Assembly (NCBI GenBank): GCA_014529385.2 | Contig: JABFUD020000234.1 | Span: 1-64,000, forward strand | DNA: 64,000 nucleotides | Direction of reading: 5' to 3' | From: Adiantum capillus-veneris | Taxonomy: Eukaryota > Streptophyta > Polypodiopsida > Polypodiales > Pteridaceae | In this document: piece by piece, positions 1 through 10,447 of the stretch | How positions within the stretch are numbered: position 1 is the first letter of the stretch | Layout: each line of letters starts with the position of its first letter | Notes under the pieces: generated by a model | What the model was told of the DNA's origin: nothing | The model's input: the letters and a program-made list of their open reading frames with translations, nothing else | Database searches by the model: none | Program-made: the position numbers and the translations under genes

Positions 1-509
1 AAATCAAAAATACCGATTCCCATCAACACTTTGGAACTAGATGATCGACAATGGGAATTTCCTAAAGACGCAGTTTCAACAGATGACGATGGGATGGAGC
101 TCCGCATCAAAGTACAGCTCACAATCATAGCACCAATGCTTTGGTAGACACAGGAGCTAGAGTGAATGCAGTCAGTTACTCCACATACAAGAAGGCAACA
201 AGTCAAGCATTGACCGCAGGAATAACGACAATCAAAGGATGCAACAAGAATCCAACTCCAACATTGGGAGTAGTCAACTTGAACGTGGTAGTACATGGAT
301 GCTCATGTCTGCATCAGCTTGTATGCTTGCCGAATGAACACATGAACAAGACGATGATTCTTAGCATTCCTTGGATGCGTACTTACAAAGTAGTACCAAA
401 TTGGGATACGAATCAGTTAAAGGTATCACTTAAAGGAGGGCAACTCATTGTTCCTATTGCACCAAGCAAAGAGGAATGGAAAAGATGCAATCAGAAGACC
501 AATCCATGA
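1..509 (+). pseudogene. Retroelement aspartic protease (retropepsin) fragment
   Basis: An open stretch enters from the left edge in frame 1 and stops near 135. A second stretch in frame 3 runs to 509 and carries LVDTGARVN, the DTGA active-site signature of retropepsins, followed by a beta-rich segment ending in ILSIPWM, where the ILG-R flap-side motif would lie. The frame change between the two stretches means the polyprotein is broken. In retrotransposons this protease matures Gag and Pol. The protein directly downstream carries WVPK motifs, the same order as in the element at 15.2-18.0 kb, so the two are probably relatives. I cannot tell whether reverse transcriptase lay to the left of the window. 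Confidence 0.7.
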
Positions 510-542
510 AGAAAATCTTCTCCATCTCCTCAGCAAACAAAT

Positions 543-1114
543 GCTACAAGTAGCATGCAAGGAGTGAGGCAAATTTGGGTACCAAAAGCACAACTTGTGG
601 ATAAACCAAATCAGATATGGGTGACAAAAATTTCACCAAAGAAACAGAAGACGGTTCCAAGGATTCGAGCACAGAATCGAGCATCTATGAACGAGGAACC
701 TAACATGAAAAAAGTTAGGAAGAAAAAGGAGCACTTATCTTCTCCACACAGCACAAAACCAATCAAACAGTGGCGAGTTAAGTCGCAACAGGCTCTCAAA
801 CACCATGCACCAAGCAGACCGAGCTACCAATGGCGAGAAAAAGCTCGACAACCGTCTAACGTGCTACCAATAGCTCAAGCAATCAGCGTGCTTAAACACC
901 TTGATGGTACTATCAAACAGAGAGCATAAAGGCTTCAAGATCTGCTCTTTGGAAGGCATCAACAACAAACCTCGACATTGAAAACCCTTGAGTTATTTAC
1001 TCAAGACCCAGCTCTTGCACAGCATATTGAGTTGAATTGCATTGATCTTCATATCATGGTAGAGCTAATCACGGCTGTGCATAGACTCAATTGTTCAACC
1101 CTGCAAGGTCTCTG
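543..1114 (+). pseudogene. WVPK-motif protein fragment of a retroelement
   Basis: A basic, Lys/Arg/Gln-rich reading frame carries QIWVPKAQL and QIWVTKISPK near its start, then REKARQ-type basic stretches. A stop sits at 927-929, and the same frame stays open for about 60 further codons to a stop near 1114 (segment with TLKTLELFTQDPAL). Related Trp-(Val/Ile)-Pro-Lys motifs recur at 16.9-18.0 kb and 34.3-35.2 kb, each time in retroelement context. No enzyme motif is visible. A short WVPK motif also occurs in some copia polyproteins, but this repeated arrangement is not one I recognise. It lies 34 bp after the protease stop, so both probably come from one polyprotein. Confidence 0.5.
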
Positions 1115-1765
1115 ACCCCGACCAAAAAGAGTACCCTTGTACCATGGAATGAACATAATGGAAAAAGTTACTATTTTTAGCAGTTTTTCAAATTCTGTCA
1201 GTGCCATGATGTTTAGAATGTTATAAAGCTTCAAAATGTGAATTAAATTAATTTTTGTGAAAAAAATCCAAAAATAGTAAGTTTTTGGTCAACCGACCCG
1301 TTTAGTTTTGACCGTCTCGAAAACTACACCCGTACCCCGAATTTGAAAAAAATGCATTTTCAGACCCCAGGGGCTACTAAATATGGCAGGTACTCGGACA
1401 GATGCGCCTTAGTTAGAGCTTAGTATAGAAATTTACGAAATTAAATTCCGACTCGTATGGCCCGTTTTAGCTTAAAACCAATTTTTCCTAAAGTTGTGCG
1501 GGGAGGCACTGGGGCTCGAGGCTGTGTGGGAACAGGTCCCAGGCCACTCATAGCCTGCTTTAGCAGCTAGGGGGCACCCTCTCTTCTTTTGGGAGTTGTG
1601 GGAGAGTTTCCAAGCTTGAGAGAGAGTGTGAGAGTCAGCTAGACTAGCTAACTGGACACTTGGTAGGCATGTAACTAGACTGCCATGCATGAAGTGAGTG
1701 CTCATTCATATGCTTATAGCAGCTAGGTTCGATTTTCAGCATGGAGAGGCCTATTTAAGAGTGTG

Positions 1766-1767
<2 letters not shown>
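1115..1767. other. Non-coding interval
   Basis: No convincing reading frame. The text at about 1240-1400 (AT-rich with runs of A and phrases such as GGTCAACCGACCCG) resembles in style the retroelement leader at 5.0-6.1 kb, so it may be old leader or LTR sequence. Confidence 0.35.
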
Positions 1768-1830
<63 letters not shown>

Positions 1831-1874
1831 CTCACACACCCACTCAGTACACATACACACACTTACACACACAC
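1768..1874. repeat. (AC)n microsatellite
   Basis: A nearly pure CA tract runs from 1768 to 1828 with one interruption near 1796, then a looser ACAC-rich tail reaches about 1874. Open frames through it on both strands (poly His-Thr or Val-Cys) are artefacts of the dinucleotide. Confidence 0.95.
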
Positions 1875-2688
1875 CTTGGGGAGGTACTGGCGGCACACAT
1901 AGTTTTTGGAGAAGAAGCAAAGGAGGGAAGTGCTGCCCGATTCTCGTCTTGAGAACTCCATTGGATCAGACTTTCGAGTAGATTTCAGGCCCTAATCACG
2001 GTAATGTCGATTTAATTTATGCTTTTCTGCAAATCTCTTCATCATTCTCTTAATTCCTCATCTATTATGCTTAATCATAGCTATATTTCTTAATAGCTGT
2101 TCTCTAATTCTCCATATCATCATTCTATTACATAATCATCATCCAATAGTTAATTATGCAAGCCATTGATCTCTCCTAATCATAGATTAATGCATGATTA
2201 GTAAGAAGAAATCTCCCGCTAGTCAGCATAGTAATTAATTGTCAAGCCGGTAATGATGTGGATTTGGTCAATTTCATTCTATTACCACACAATATTGGAG
2301 TAACTAAGTTGGATTCAATTTATTCATAGATTAGGATGTAATTAAGGAAAATTAATCCGTCATTAATCCACTAGGAAGGGAATATCCTCTCACCTATGCA
2401 TATGATGATTCTGCTTTTCTCTACTTACTTCAGGAAGGTGATTAAGCATGTCTAATTCACCTCTCTTGTAATTTAATTAGTGAAAATCTGAAATTCTTAA
2501 TTACCTAGGCCAAGTATTTAAATTTTAGAGTCAGTTCCCATAGAACATGTAAGGTAAAATACTATGTCTCGAAGGAAACCTAACCATCTCGTATAGAATG
2601 AATTGTTCAGTGATTCTAATCAATCATATTGATTGTTATGGTACTCTCGGACATTAGTTCTTTTCTCCAAGTTTGTCAATTAAGTAGT
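1875..2688. other. AT-rich non-coding interval
   Basis: Rich in TAAT and ATTA words, with stops in all frames. No gene, repeat array or structured element was recognised here. Confidence 0.4.
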
Positions 2689-2862
2689 GAGTATAAAAGG
2701 CCCCCAGTAAAGAGAACTCGCTTCGGTGGTGCCCACGACCGCGAGGCGAGAACAAGCAACGTGAACGAGAAAGGAAAAGCTCCCCTGGACGACCAAGTAC
2801 CGGCCATCTCACGGGCCAATGACGAGGAAATGGAGGAGGTAGGTCACATTTTTATTCAAGTT
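2689..2862 (+). CDS. Possible orphan exon, unknown protein
   Basis: A short island of higher GC content lies in AT-rich surroundings. It translates in one frame to a charged segment (KRTRFGGAHDREARTSN, then an acidic EEMEE) and ends at a fair splice-donor match (GAG|GTAGGT near 2839). TATAAAAGG occurs at its left end (about 2692), so a promoter reading is also possible. It could be an exon of a broken gene or a gag amino terminus. No family is recognised. Confidence 0.2.
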
Positions 2863-3145
2863 GTTTAATTTAACATTGCATACGATTAGCCAGAAAAGAA
2901 CATATCTCTAAACATGTTGGAGAAATCCAATGGAAACCTCGGCATTTGAATTCAATTGTATATTAAAGTCTAAGTAGGAAAGAATGGTTGATGGATATAC
3001 TGTTTGAAATAGGAAAGAATGTCTGCTAGGGAAAATTTAGCTCGGCATGTTCATTTCTATTTCCAATGTTGATACTAGTCTGAACCCCCTCCTGATCACA
3101 GGGGCACAGTTCTTAGTTATGGGCTCTTTAATCCACGACTACTGG

Positions 3146-3250
3146 TTAAGCGGTGGATACCCACGACTTGCTTTCTATGCGGTGGGAACCCACGTCTTGC
3201 TTTCTATGCGGTGGGAATGTTCATGTCATGCTTTCTATGCGGTGGACATC
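3146..3250. repeat. Tandem repeat, period about 30 bp, 3-4 copies
   Basis: CTTTCTATGCGGTGG occurs at 3171, 3200 and 3231, with a degenerate fourth copy before it (AAGCGGTGG near 3149). The variable half alternates between GAACCCACGTCTTG- and GAATGTTCATGTCATG-like text. Confidence 0.8.
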
Positions 3251-3295
3251 CCTAGTTGTATGGGCAACTAGGCGACAACGGGAGGAGTAAACTCT

Positions 3296-3325
3296 CACTG
3301 GAGGGGGGATGTTGTACCTCCAGAA
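3296..3325 (+). other. Possible polypurine tract followed by an LTR start
   Basis: CTGGAGGGGGGA is followed at 3310 by TGTTGTACCTCC, the same arrangement (G-rich tract, then TGTT) seen at the better supported LTR starts in this window. No matching LTR partner or coding tail was found, so this is tentative. The following sequence to about 4000 has no reading frame. Confidence 0.3.
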
Positions 3326-3999
3326 CATTGGAGTTTAATGAATAAGTTTGAGTAGAATTTTTACTAGAACTCTGTCTTGGTGCCGCTTTGCAATACTGGT
3401 TGAAGGGCTGTCTTAACAAACCTTGTGAATTGGAATCTAATCAAGGAATTTTTATGTTGAACAACCATTGTGGTAGTAATTAGGACACACAAGGAAGTGT
3501 GAGTGTGGGGGTGGAAAGTGGGGGTTGGCTCAGGTTGCCAATGCCTATGAGAAGGGTGGTCCCGATTGGTCGGGAACTCTCCGTCCCCATAGTTCTATAA
3601 GTTGACGCTAGTATTACTCATTGTCCTTAGAGAGAAAAGTTTCAAGTGTACGTGCCTCTGAAACATGGGGAAAAAGGCACTCGGGACTTCTCTCCTCTTG
3701 GAAGGTGGGTTTTAGGACCGATAATTGATTAGACACGCTTCCCCTGCGAGGTGGAACTAGATCTCGATGCTAGTAGGCTCGAACTCGACTCACTTTGTGA
3801 TGAGAGATCGTCCGCTAGATGAACCATAAACCACTTTGTTTGTTTCCGTTATAGATCTAGTGGCCATCAGGTTTACCATCAGATCCGTCGTTTGAGATGG
3901 CGGGGTGGGGACCTCACAAACCCATGCACGCAGTCGTCCCAGAGAACGCCATCTAGGAGGGGTGGAAGGGCACTAAGTACTAAAGTGCTAAGTAACTAA

Positions 4000-4740
4000 G
4001 GGCAATGTTTGAAGAGGGAGGAAAAATTTCCATGTTAAAATGTGATTTTTTTACAAAATTCCCTTATAATTCAACAACAAGGGAAAAGTCATTGATAATA
4101 TCTTCCGATGAGTGTAAATAGTGTATATACTATCAAAAAATCATCAAAAATAGTCCTTTTTTGGGTTATTTTCATCATTTTTGTTGAAAAGGAGGCTTAA
4201 AAATGGAGAAATCCAACAAAAAACAATAAATTTGTGTTCTTCAAGGGATTTTCTTACTTATTGGGTTTTCACTTTTATTTTTTAGAGCATTTTTCTATTT
4301 TCTTTGATTTTTTCAAATACAAAGGTCAAAAATTAATAATAAATAGCAGGGAAGCTCAGATGGAAATACGGAAGACACGCTGGTGATCATAAATACAAGG
4401 CAGACAAGCACAAAAATTTCAACAAGATCAGAAGATGGAAGCGGGAAGCCCAAATTAGGCGGCCAAGCCTACTTCTGCAAAATTTTTGCAGAATGTGCTA
4501 CAGGAATCCAATTTGGGAAATTTTTGAGCCTAACATAGGTTTCACGGACTAATAGGACTAACGGGGGAATCTGAGGAAATTTGGTTCGGGAAGTCCGGGT
4601 ATAGATAGCCAGGGTAGGCTAAAACCACCTCATTTTCACTTTGAGCCTTTGCAGAGAGAGCATTTTGGCTTCTTTCCCGCGTCATTTTCGGAGCCCACAG
4701 TTGACCTTTTTCAGTGCCGTCTCACACGAGACATGAAGGG
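4000..4740 (+). other. Possible LTR or leader of the family-B element
   Basis: Non-coding sequence upstream of the leader intron. A TATA-like GGGTATAGATAGCC lies near 4594 and an exon-like end ACATGAAGGG abuts GTAAGT at 4741. In an intact element the 5' LTR matching 9548-10447 should lie here, but I see no clear similarity by eye, so the 5' LTR is either strongly diverged or replaced. Confidence 0.25.
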
Positions 4741-5368
4741 GTAAGTTCTTTACTCATCAGTGATCCATTTTGTACGGCCGGTAGCTAGTCTAAAGCCCTA
4801 GAAAAAACCCTAGAAACCGAGCAGTGCATGAAGACCTACGACCTAAAAGTGACCATGGTGGCCTGCCAGCTTGACCAAATCAGATGGGATTTGAACCATA
4901 GCATTCCCTAACAATATAGAACCTTTCCATACCATCAGATAACCATTTGGCTGGGGTCAAGGGGGTCCCCAGTAGAGACCTGACTCCACAGATGGCTTGC
5001 TAATGAGGTTCATATACAATGTATATGATTGGTTTGGAGAAATCCATCAAGTAAAGTCCTCGAAAAGCGGAAAACGGCTCGAAGGTTACAAAGCGTCAAA
5101 TTTGACATACGAGGCCAAACTGACTCCAAATGAGCCAAAATTGGACAGGTAGTTTTATGACTATCTTACGGACAAGTCCAAAGCCTTAAAGTTGACCGAC
5201 CAACCCAACATACAGAGTAATCACAAAAAACGGTGATTTCAGAGTCGGTAGAGCACCAAGTGATGCCGGCATGACCAAACTTGACCAAATTTGATTTAGG
5301 ACTTGTATTAGGTGTATGAAACATGTCTAGGTCAAAATTTGCGAGTTGCAAAGTTTTTGTCACTGTAG

Positions 5369-5388
5369 TAAATAATCGCGATTATTTA
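5369..5388. repeat. Perfect 20-bp palindrome
   Basis: TAAATAATCGCGATTATTTA reads the same on both strands. Related copies are at 5651, 5942, 10101, 60371 and 61190, all in retroelement leader or LTR sequence. Confidence 0.9.
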
Positions 5389-5650
5389 ATTGTAATATTT
5401 TTTCTTGGAAATTTTCAATTCACCTCACCTATCATGCATACACACCTATTACATGCCAAAAATCAAGTATGAGCTAAAATGACCACCCTTTACTTGCAAA
5501 ACTGCCAGAAAACTCAAGGAAGTCTGTGTAAGCCAAAATTTAGGTTATGAACAATTTTTCTTAATCCAAATCACCTCAATTCATACCCAAGCTCTATACC
5601 ATGCCTAGAACCAGTCTATGCCAAAAAATGTCAATTTTGGAAGAAAAGTT

Positions 5651-5666
5651 AATAATCGCGATTATT
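5651..5666. repeat. Perfect 16-bp palindrome, same family
   Basis: AATAATCGCGATTATT, the core of the 20-bp copy at 5369. The flanking bases no longer pair. Confidence 0.9.
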
Positions 5667-5941
5667 TACTTTTTGGTCAAAATGGGGGAATTTGGAAAAT
5701 TTGTCATCATACATCCAAAGTACATGTTGTAATAAGCCCACTAGCCAATTTTGAGTAAATTTGGATTTCAAAATCTCAAATTTCCTTTATATCTACTGTT
5801 TTAGAGACCTAAAGCCAGAATCTGGTACCATTTTCACCCTGTACATCCAAATGAGCCCATATTTCTCTCAGAGCATGTACTTGGCATATACTTCAAGCCT
5901 ATAAAGCCAAGTTTGCAAAAAAGTTGAAAATTTTTCCAGTT

Positions 5942-5963
5942 GTAAATAATCGTGATTATTTAC
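5942..5963. repeat. 22-nt near-palindrome, same family
   Basis: The arms GTAAATAAT and ATTATTTAC flank CGTG, in which only the central pair fails to match. Confidence 0.85.
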
Positions 5964-6149
5964 TTTGGTTGCAACTTTTTGTTTTGACCATACAGTTTTA
6001 TTCCTTGCATGATTTTATGCATCTTTTCTTGTTCAAAAATTGATCTGAAGCAATTTGGACCAGATTATCAGCATTTCAGTCTAAAAGAACATTCCAGAGA
6101 AAATCCGACAAATCTACTAACTTTACACTCTATTCACTGAACAGGAGCA

Positions 6150-6744
6150 ATGCAAGCTGCGGAGAAAGCCAAGAAGAAGTTAAACCAAAAGAAGAAATTG
6201 CAAGAGCTACCCCCGTATCAATTGGACCCCGAGTCGGTCAAAGCTGCAAAAGCATACCTTTCTAAAGAACAGTTGGAAGAACACCATACCACGGTCTTCA
6301 CTGGCAGGTTTAAGAGTGAAGAAGGGCATCCGATAGAGTTGCAGCTCTTGCGTAAAGAGGTCTACGATGTAGCTGCAAATCCAGAAACCAAAGAGGCTAA
6401 CCGCAGGTTGGGACTCCGACACTTCTATGAACAAGAGCCCTACGGAGTAGACTTTCAGAAAGCTTATGAGCTTCTATCCACCATCAAGAAGACGGAACTG
6501 CCCAAATCTTAGACAACCAAGGAAACAAGGTCAAGGTTGTAATTACAAAGGAAATAGTGGCAGAGGCACTCAGATTTCCCATTGAAGGGATGACCATGCA
6601 GGCAAGAGATAGGAAAACAGCAGGCACATTTACAAAGGAAACAACTGCAGCTACATTTTTCGATCTCATCCACAAGTAGGTGGAAGAGCCAGCCCGTATG
6701 TACCATCAACATTTCCATTTCTTGGCGAAAAGGCCACCAAGTAC
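6150..6744 (+). pseudogene. Family-B element protein, amino-terminal block (unknown family)
   Basis: The ATG at 6150 opens a 120-codon frame with a Lys-rich start (KAKKKLNQKKK) and a body containing YLSKEQLEEHH. Near 6506 the coding signal moves to another frame (ILDNQGNKVKVVITKEI), which has a stop at about 6679 and then shifts again near 6735. The three pieces read as one protein broken by frameshifts. I do not recognise the family. From its position after the leader and before coiled-coil and Ser/Glu-rich blocks, it may be a Gag-like structural protein. The start is supported by the candidate splice acceptor 5 bp upstream. Confidence 0.6.
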
Positions 6745-7404
6745 ATGACACCAAATCACGCCGTGGCCACCACTTTTACACAAGTTCTGAAGTCAACCAC
6801 CAGACAACCTGTGGACCACGCGCAATATGTGTTGACAACATTGACGGCCACCAAGAAGGAAGGGAAGATAACATACTTGGGCGTGTCGGAAGTATTGACC
6901 AGAATAGCCTATCATGCCATCGGCATGGCCGACAACCTACCGCCTGCCCCGGATCAGAATACATGGATCTTGGCAGCACAGCCCTCTCCAAGAGCTACAA
7001 GATCTAGTAAAAGATCATTTAAATCAGGTGATGAATCAGATGATAGCTCATCAGAGCAGCATAGCAGTGAAAGCTCTGACAACGAAGAAAAAAGAGCTAG
7101 GAGGCCAGAGATGAAGCGAAAAGCTGTGGCTGCCCACCAAGAGGAGCCAGTGCAGAAACAAGCAAGATTTGACAGAGAAAAACAGGCGTATCAGCGCACT
7201 AGGCAAGCACAAGGAACAGTCCCAAAAAAGTGGATACCCACCGGCTTGAAAGGACTTCGAACAAAACACCATTCAAGAAAAGAGGCCGAGGATCCCAAAG
7301 ACCATTTAGAAAGGATATACCAAGAGGTCGAGGCCTTGAAGCTGAAAGAGGCAGAAGAAGTGGCAAAGAAAGCTAAGGAAGCAGCTACTCAAGAGAAAAG
7401 CTAG
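6745..7404 (+). pseudogene. Family-B element protein, charged middle block
   Basis: A 219-codon frame continues the preceding block. Residues about 1-75 look globular (TQVLKSTTRQP, YLGVSEVLTRIAYHA). Residues about 85-125 are Ser/Asp/Glu-rich with a following basic cluster (EEKRARR, EMKRKA) that could act as a nuclear localisation signal. Residues 175-219 are Glu/Lys/Ala-rich and predicted helical. No zinc knuckle, protease, reverse transcriptase or integrase motif is present. The stop at 7402-7404 is followed by more coding text in the same frame. Confidence 0.55.
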
Positions 7405-7452
7405 GCATCTCCCCGACCCACCTCACCGCCGTTGGAACAACAGGACTAGCCC

Positions 7453-8471
7453 ATGCCTAGTCCACCATCATCACCATCAGGCCGAGAGACCAATGAAGAA
7501 GCCGAACAACATGAGGAAAAGGCAATTGAACCAGAACCAGAGCAGACAGCCGAGGAAGCTCACAAGCCGACGGATGGAACAAAAGAAAGGAAGATACAAA
7601 AAAAGAGAACCACTACACATGAGAAAGAAACTGAGACTGAGACAGCATCAAGGCCTGCAACCGTGGAAACGGAAAGGGTTGAGACCACAATAGTAATTTC
7701 CACTCAGCCAACAACCGTCGAGGTTTCAAAACCTCAGGATGGCCAAGAAAAAGCAACCATCTCTATAGAAACACCAGCAATAACAACACAGCAAGAAGCA
7801 ACACAAGAGGCTGTCGGCACATCTCAACTTGCAAGACAGGAGGAGTGGCAGTCCAATGATGAAGTCATTCTACAAGTAAATGAGTATGCAAGGTAGATGC
7901 AAATCATGACAGAGAAACTCCGCTCAGCAGCCTTTAACCGCAATACTAAAGCCAAAGAATTAGAAATGGTCATCGATGCTCTTCAAGGAGAGCTCGACGA
8001 TAGAATGGTTACAATCATTGATCTCCAAAAACAGGTACAAGAACTCAAAATAGAGGCAGAACAACATCAAATAGCACGAGACAAACAACAGAAGGAAATG
8101 GAGGAGCTAGGTGACCTCCTGTCTAAGTTATCCGATGCCTGCAAAGTGAAAGATGATCAGGCCACCTTCTTGCGGCAAATAAGAGAAAATCTAGCCGTGG
8201 CCTCGATCAAGGGAATAGATGAAGTGTATAAATCACTTGAAAAGAAAAACAGAGATTTAGAACTGGAGTTGACGCTGGAGCATCACAACGTAGAGACCTG
8301 GCACTCATGAGGGTCCAAAGAGAGGAGGAGCTCCTTAAGGAAATTGCAGAATTGAAAAGAATGAATCAACTCCTCAAAGAGGGAAAGCCAGATATACAGG
8401 AAGAGGCAGGCACTTCAGAGCCGCCCCAAGTGGAAATCCCCTCGGTCTCATTTGCTGAATTCGAGATATAG
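7453..8471 (+). pseudogene. Family-B element protein, Glu/Thr-rich and coiled-coil block
   Basis: Frame 1 runs from 7453 through a single stop at 7894-7896 to 8310. The first part is low-complexity Glu/Thr/Pro/Gln. The second (7897-8310) has heptad-like spacing of Leu, Ile and Val (VIDALQGELDD, LQKQVQELKIEAEQ, MEELGDLLSKLSD), which indicates a long parallel coiled coil. At 8307 the signal passes to frame 3 (EELLKEIAELKRMNQLLKEG), also coiled coil, ending at a stop near 8471. Such coiled coils often drive self-assembly of particle proteins, which would fit a Gag-like role by inference. Confidence 0.6.
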
Positions 8472-9508
8472 TCTACCGAAGGGCGGTGTGGTGGAGAAGA
8501 TTTTCAGGTCCAAATCACAGAGGAAGACACAGTGCCAATCGTCCAGCTGTCAAAGGCTGAAGAAGATGCACTAAAGGAGAAGACCGCATTAGAGGTAGAT
8601 GAGCAGTGGAAGGCAGCTATGGATTGGGAGTTGAGAGTTTTACACTCTATCAACGTCACTCAACTCACTCCCAATCAAATCAATGCTCAATGGCACCAAC
8701 AATCCCTGCCATACCCTCTCATCAAGGTAGAACTCTTACAGGTAAAGGAAAGATTATACAAGGATATGCAAGAAGATGACGCAGATCAAGACCACCCGAA
8801 GTGGAGGCTAAGCTGGCTGAACAAGAATCCTAGATATTTTATTCTGCTCACAAGAGCACCTGCGGCCATACAGAAAGATCCCACATTTTTTTCGGTACCG
8901 CGAGTAAGGACGTGGCAAGCACACGAAGCACTGTAGAAGAAGAGGCCAACATGGCTAAATTTTCCCAGGCTGCCAGCTCTAGAGAGAGACCAAGCAACAG
9001 AAGAATACATGGTGAAAACCCTAACTTGGGCGCCATGACATTCTTCAAAAGTCTGCCAGATCTCTCCTGTGCCATGTTATATAAAATCTTTCGGATGCTA
9101 CTCACATGCATACAGGTCTTCAATGATCCTGAGCAGACAGGATCCCCATGGCTCTCATTTTTGGAAGGAAACAAAGGCCTCTGCTATGATCTAAGTGGGC
9201 AACCCTCAGAAGAAGTTCTTTATGGATTTTATGCCCGATGCATGTTTCTGCCCTCGCACAATATGCTAGCTTTTGAGGAGGCATTTTACAATGGCTTCTT
9301 CACCTGGCGAACGAAGATATTTGCACCAGTGATAAGCAACCTCACAACAAGATTTGTAGGATACTCGACAGTGGAACTAAAAAACAGAGTCACCATGTAA
9401 TTTTTGCAAGTGCCAGACAAAGAACGCAAAATTAGATGCCAAAAGGAACTGGAAGCACTGAAGGACCGCCTCGCCCACCGTCAACCTGAAGATTACTTCA
9501 GTCCATAA
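8472..9508 (+). pseudogene. Family-B element protein, conserved carboxy-terminal block
   Basis: Frame 3 covers 8472-8936, containing KWRLSWLNKNPRYF and VPRVRTWQAHE. The signal then moves to frame 2 (8912-9400: FFKSLPDLSCAMLYKIFRML, FYARCMFLPSHNMLAFEEAF), and after one stop continues to about 9508. The same block recurs at 43158-43875 with WRKGWLTKYRAYL, RMRTWKDHA, FFASSPDLTYVML and FYQRLMFLPNF. Conservation of order and spacing in two separated, diverged copies indicates a real protein domain of an LTR-element family. I recognise no known family in it. It ends 39 bp before the polypurine tract and LTR. Confidence 0.65.
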
Positions 9509-9510
9509 AG

Positions 9511-9547
9511 TTGTGTCAAGGGACGACACAGGCGAGGAGGGGGGGAA
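9511..9547 (+). other. 3'-terminal box and polypurine tract, family-B element
   Basis: GTGTCAAGGGACGACACAGG is followed by GAGGAGGGGGGGAA and then the LTR start TGTTAGC. The tract primes plus-strand DNA synthesis in LTR retroelements. The preceding box is shared with elements at 19493, 35140, 37045, 42801 (minus) and 43936. Confidence 0.8.
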
Positions 9548-9767
9548 TGTTAGCAGCAAGCTAACTTGGACACCATTTTTTGGTGTTCTCCTTGTAAAAC
9601 AATTATTATTTTGATAAATCGAGAATATTGTAACTATTATTTTCTTGATAAACCTTGTAATTAATGAGCCGAGGCTACATGCTTCTAGATTGTATCAACC
9701 AGTCAATTCCCAGCTTTGGTAGAAGTCCAGATTATTACTTTTGACCACCCAAAAACCTTGGCTAAGG

Positions 9768-9774
9768 TATAAAA
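9768..9774 (+). promoter_or_regulatory. TATA box in the family-B LTR
   Basis: TATAAAA lies 220 bp into the LTR, followed about 30 bp later by the expected transcript start region and then a splice donor at 9899. Confidence 0.55.
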
Positions 9775-10100
9775 GCCGATTTTTATAAGTTTTTGGATAA
9801 GAAATACACAGCGTGAGCTAACGACGCTCACTTCTCTCCTTCTCGCGCTTCCTACCTCTCCCGTTGTCACATTGTGAATGCGTTTGTTGCAACCGCAGGT
9901 AAGAGCTCTATGCATTGACGTAAGCCATTCACAGTATTTCGTAGCTTTTAGCGTTCGGACCCGCGGCCTAATTTCATCATAACTAGGAATTTACACTTTT
10001 AAAATGAAAACTAAGCATAGGCAGGATATTGGGACATCATTGCTAAGCATTTAGATGCATTCTGGGTCAAAACCGACTAGGTCAAAAATCCACTGCTGTT

Positions 10101-10114
10101 AATAATCACGATTT
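10101..10114. repeat. Degenerate copy of the ATCGCGAT palindrome in an LTR
   Basis: AATAATCACGATTT is the left half plus a mutated right half of the motif seen intact at 5369 and 5651. The related LTR keeps AATAATCGCGATTTT at 60371. Confidence 0.6.
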
Positions 10115-10447
10115 TGGAACTTGACCTAAAGTGGGGTTTGAGGCCATAGGCATGTGTGCTTAGGTCTTATAAACCTGTCCTAGAAATTTCATTACGTTTG
10201 AATGTCGTTTGATGTTGTAACGGATGTGAATTGTTTGTCAATGAGGGATTGGCTTTTGGTGATTTCAGTCACTTGAATGTAGCTTGAGTTAGATGCGAGT
10301 TGTTAGTTGTTTTCCAAGAGATTGACAACCTCTTGTAGCCTCTATGCACTAGTCAAGTCAGCTTCGTCGCATGGTTTGATAAATTAATTGTGGTTCTCGC
10401 TAATACTACAATAAGATAGGATGGTGAGGTTAGACATGCGTCCCACA

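Larger units (their letters stand above)
4741..6144 (+). other. Candidate leader intron of the family-B element
   Basis: The donor GTAAGT at 4741 and the acceptor CACTGAACAG ending at 6144 bracket 1,404 bp of frame-poor sequence. The acceptor lies 5 bp before the ATG of the first large frame at 6150. The interval contains three copies of a palindrome centred on ATCGCGAT. The intron is inferred from splice-site matches and the position of the start codon; no transcript evidence exists here. Confidence 0.35.
9548..10447 (+). mobile_element. Family-B long terminal repeat (about 900 bp)
   Basis: It begins TGTTAGC directly after a polypurine tract and ends ...GTCCCACA at 10447, where gypsy coding sequence begins. 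TATAAAA at 9768-9774 is a promoter candidate, and CCGCAG|GTAAGAG puts a strong splice donor at 9899. The distal part (about 9935-10447) is closely similar to 60206-60712, where the same GTCCCACA end is followed by a primer-binding site. That supports the boundary. Confidence 0.8.

Noticed and set aside
1698-1981. Open frames on both strands through the CA tract
   Set aside because: They are produced by the dinucleotide repeat (His-Thr or Val-Cys strings) and have no coding context.
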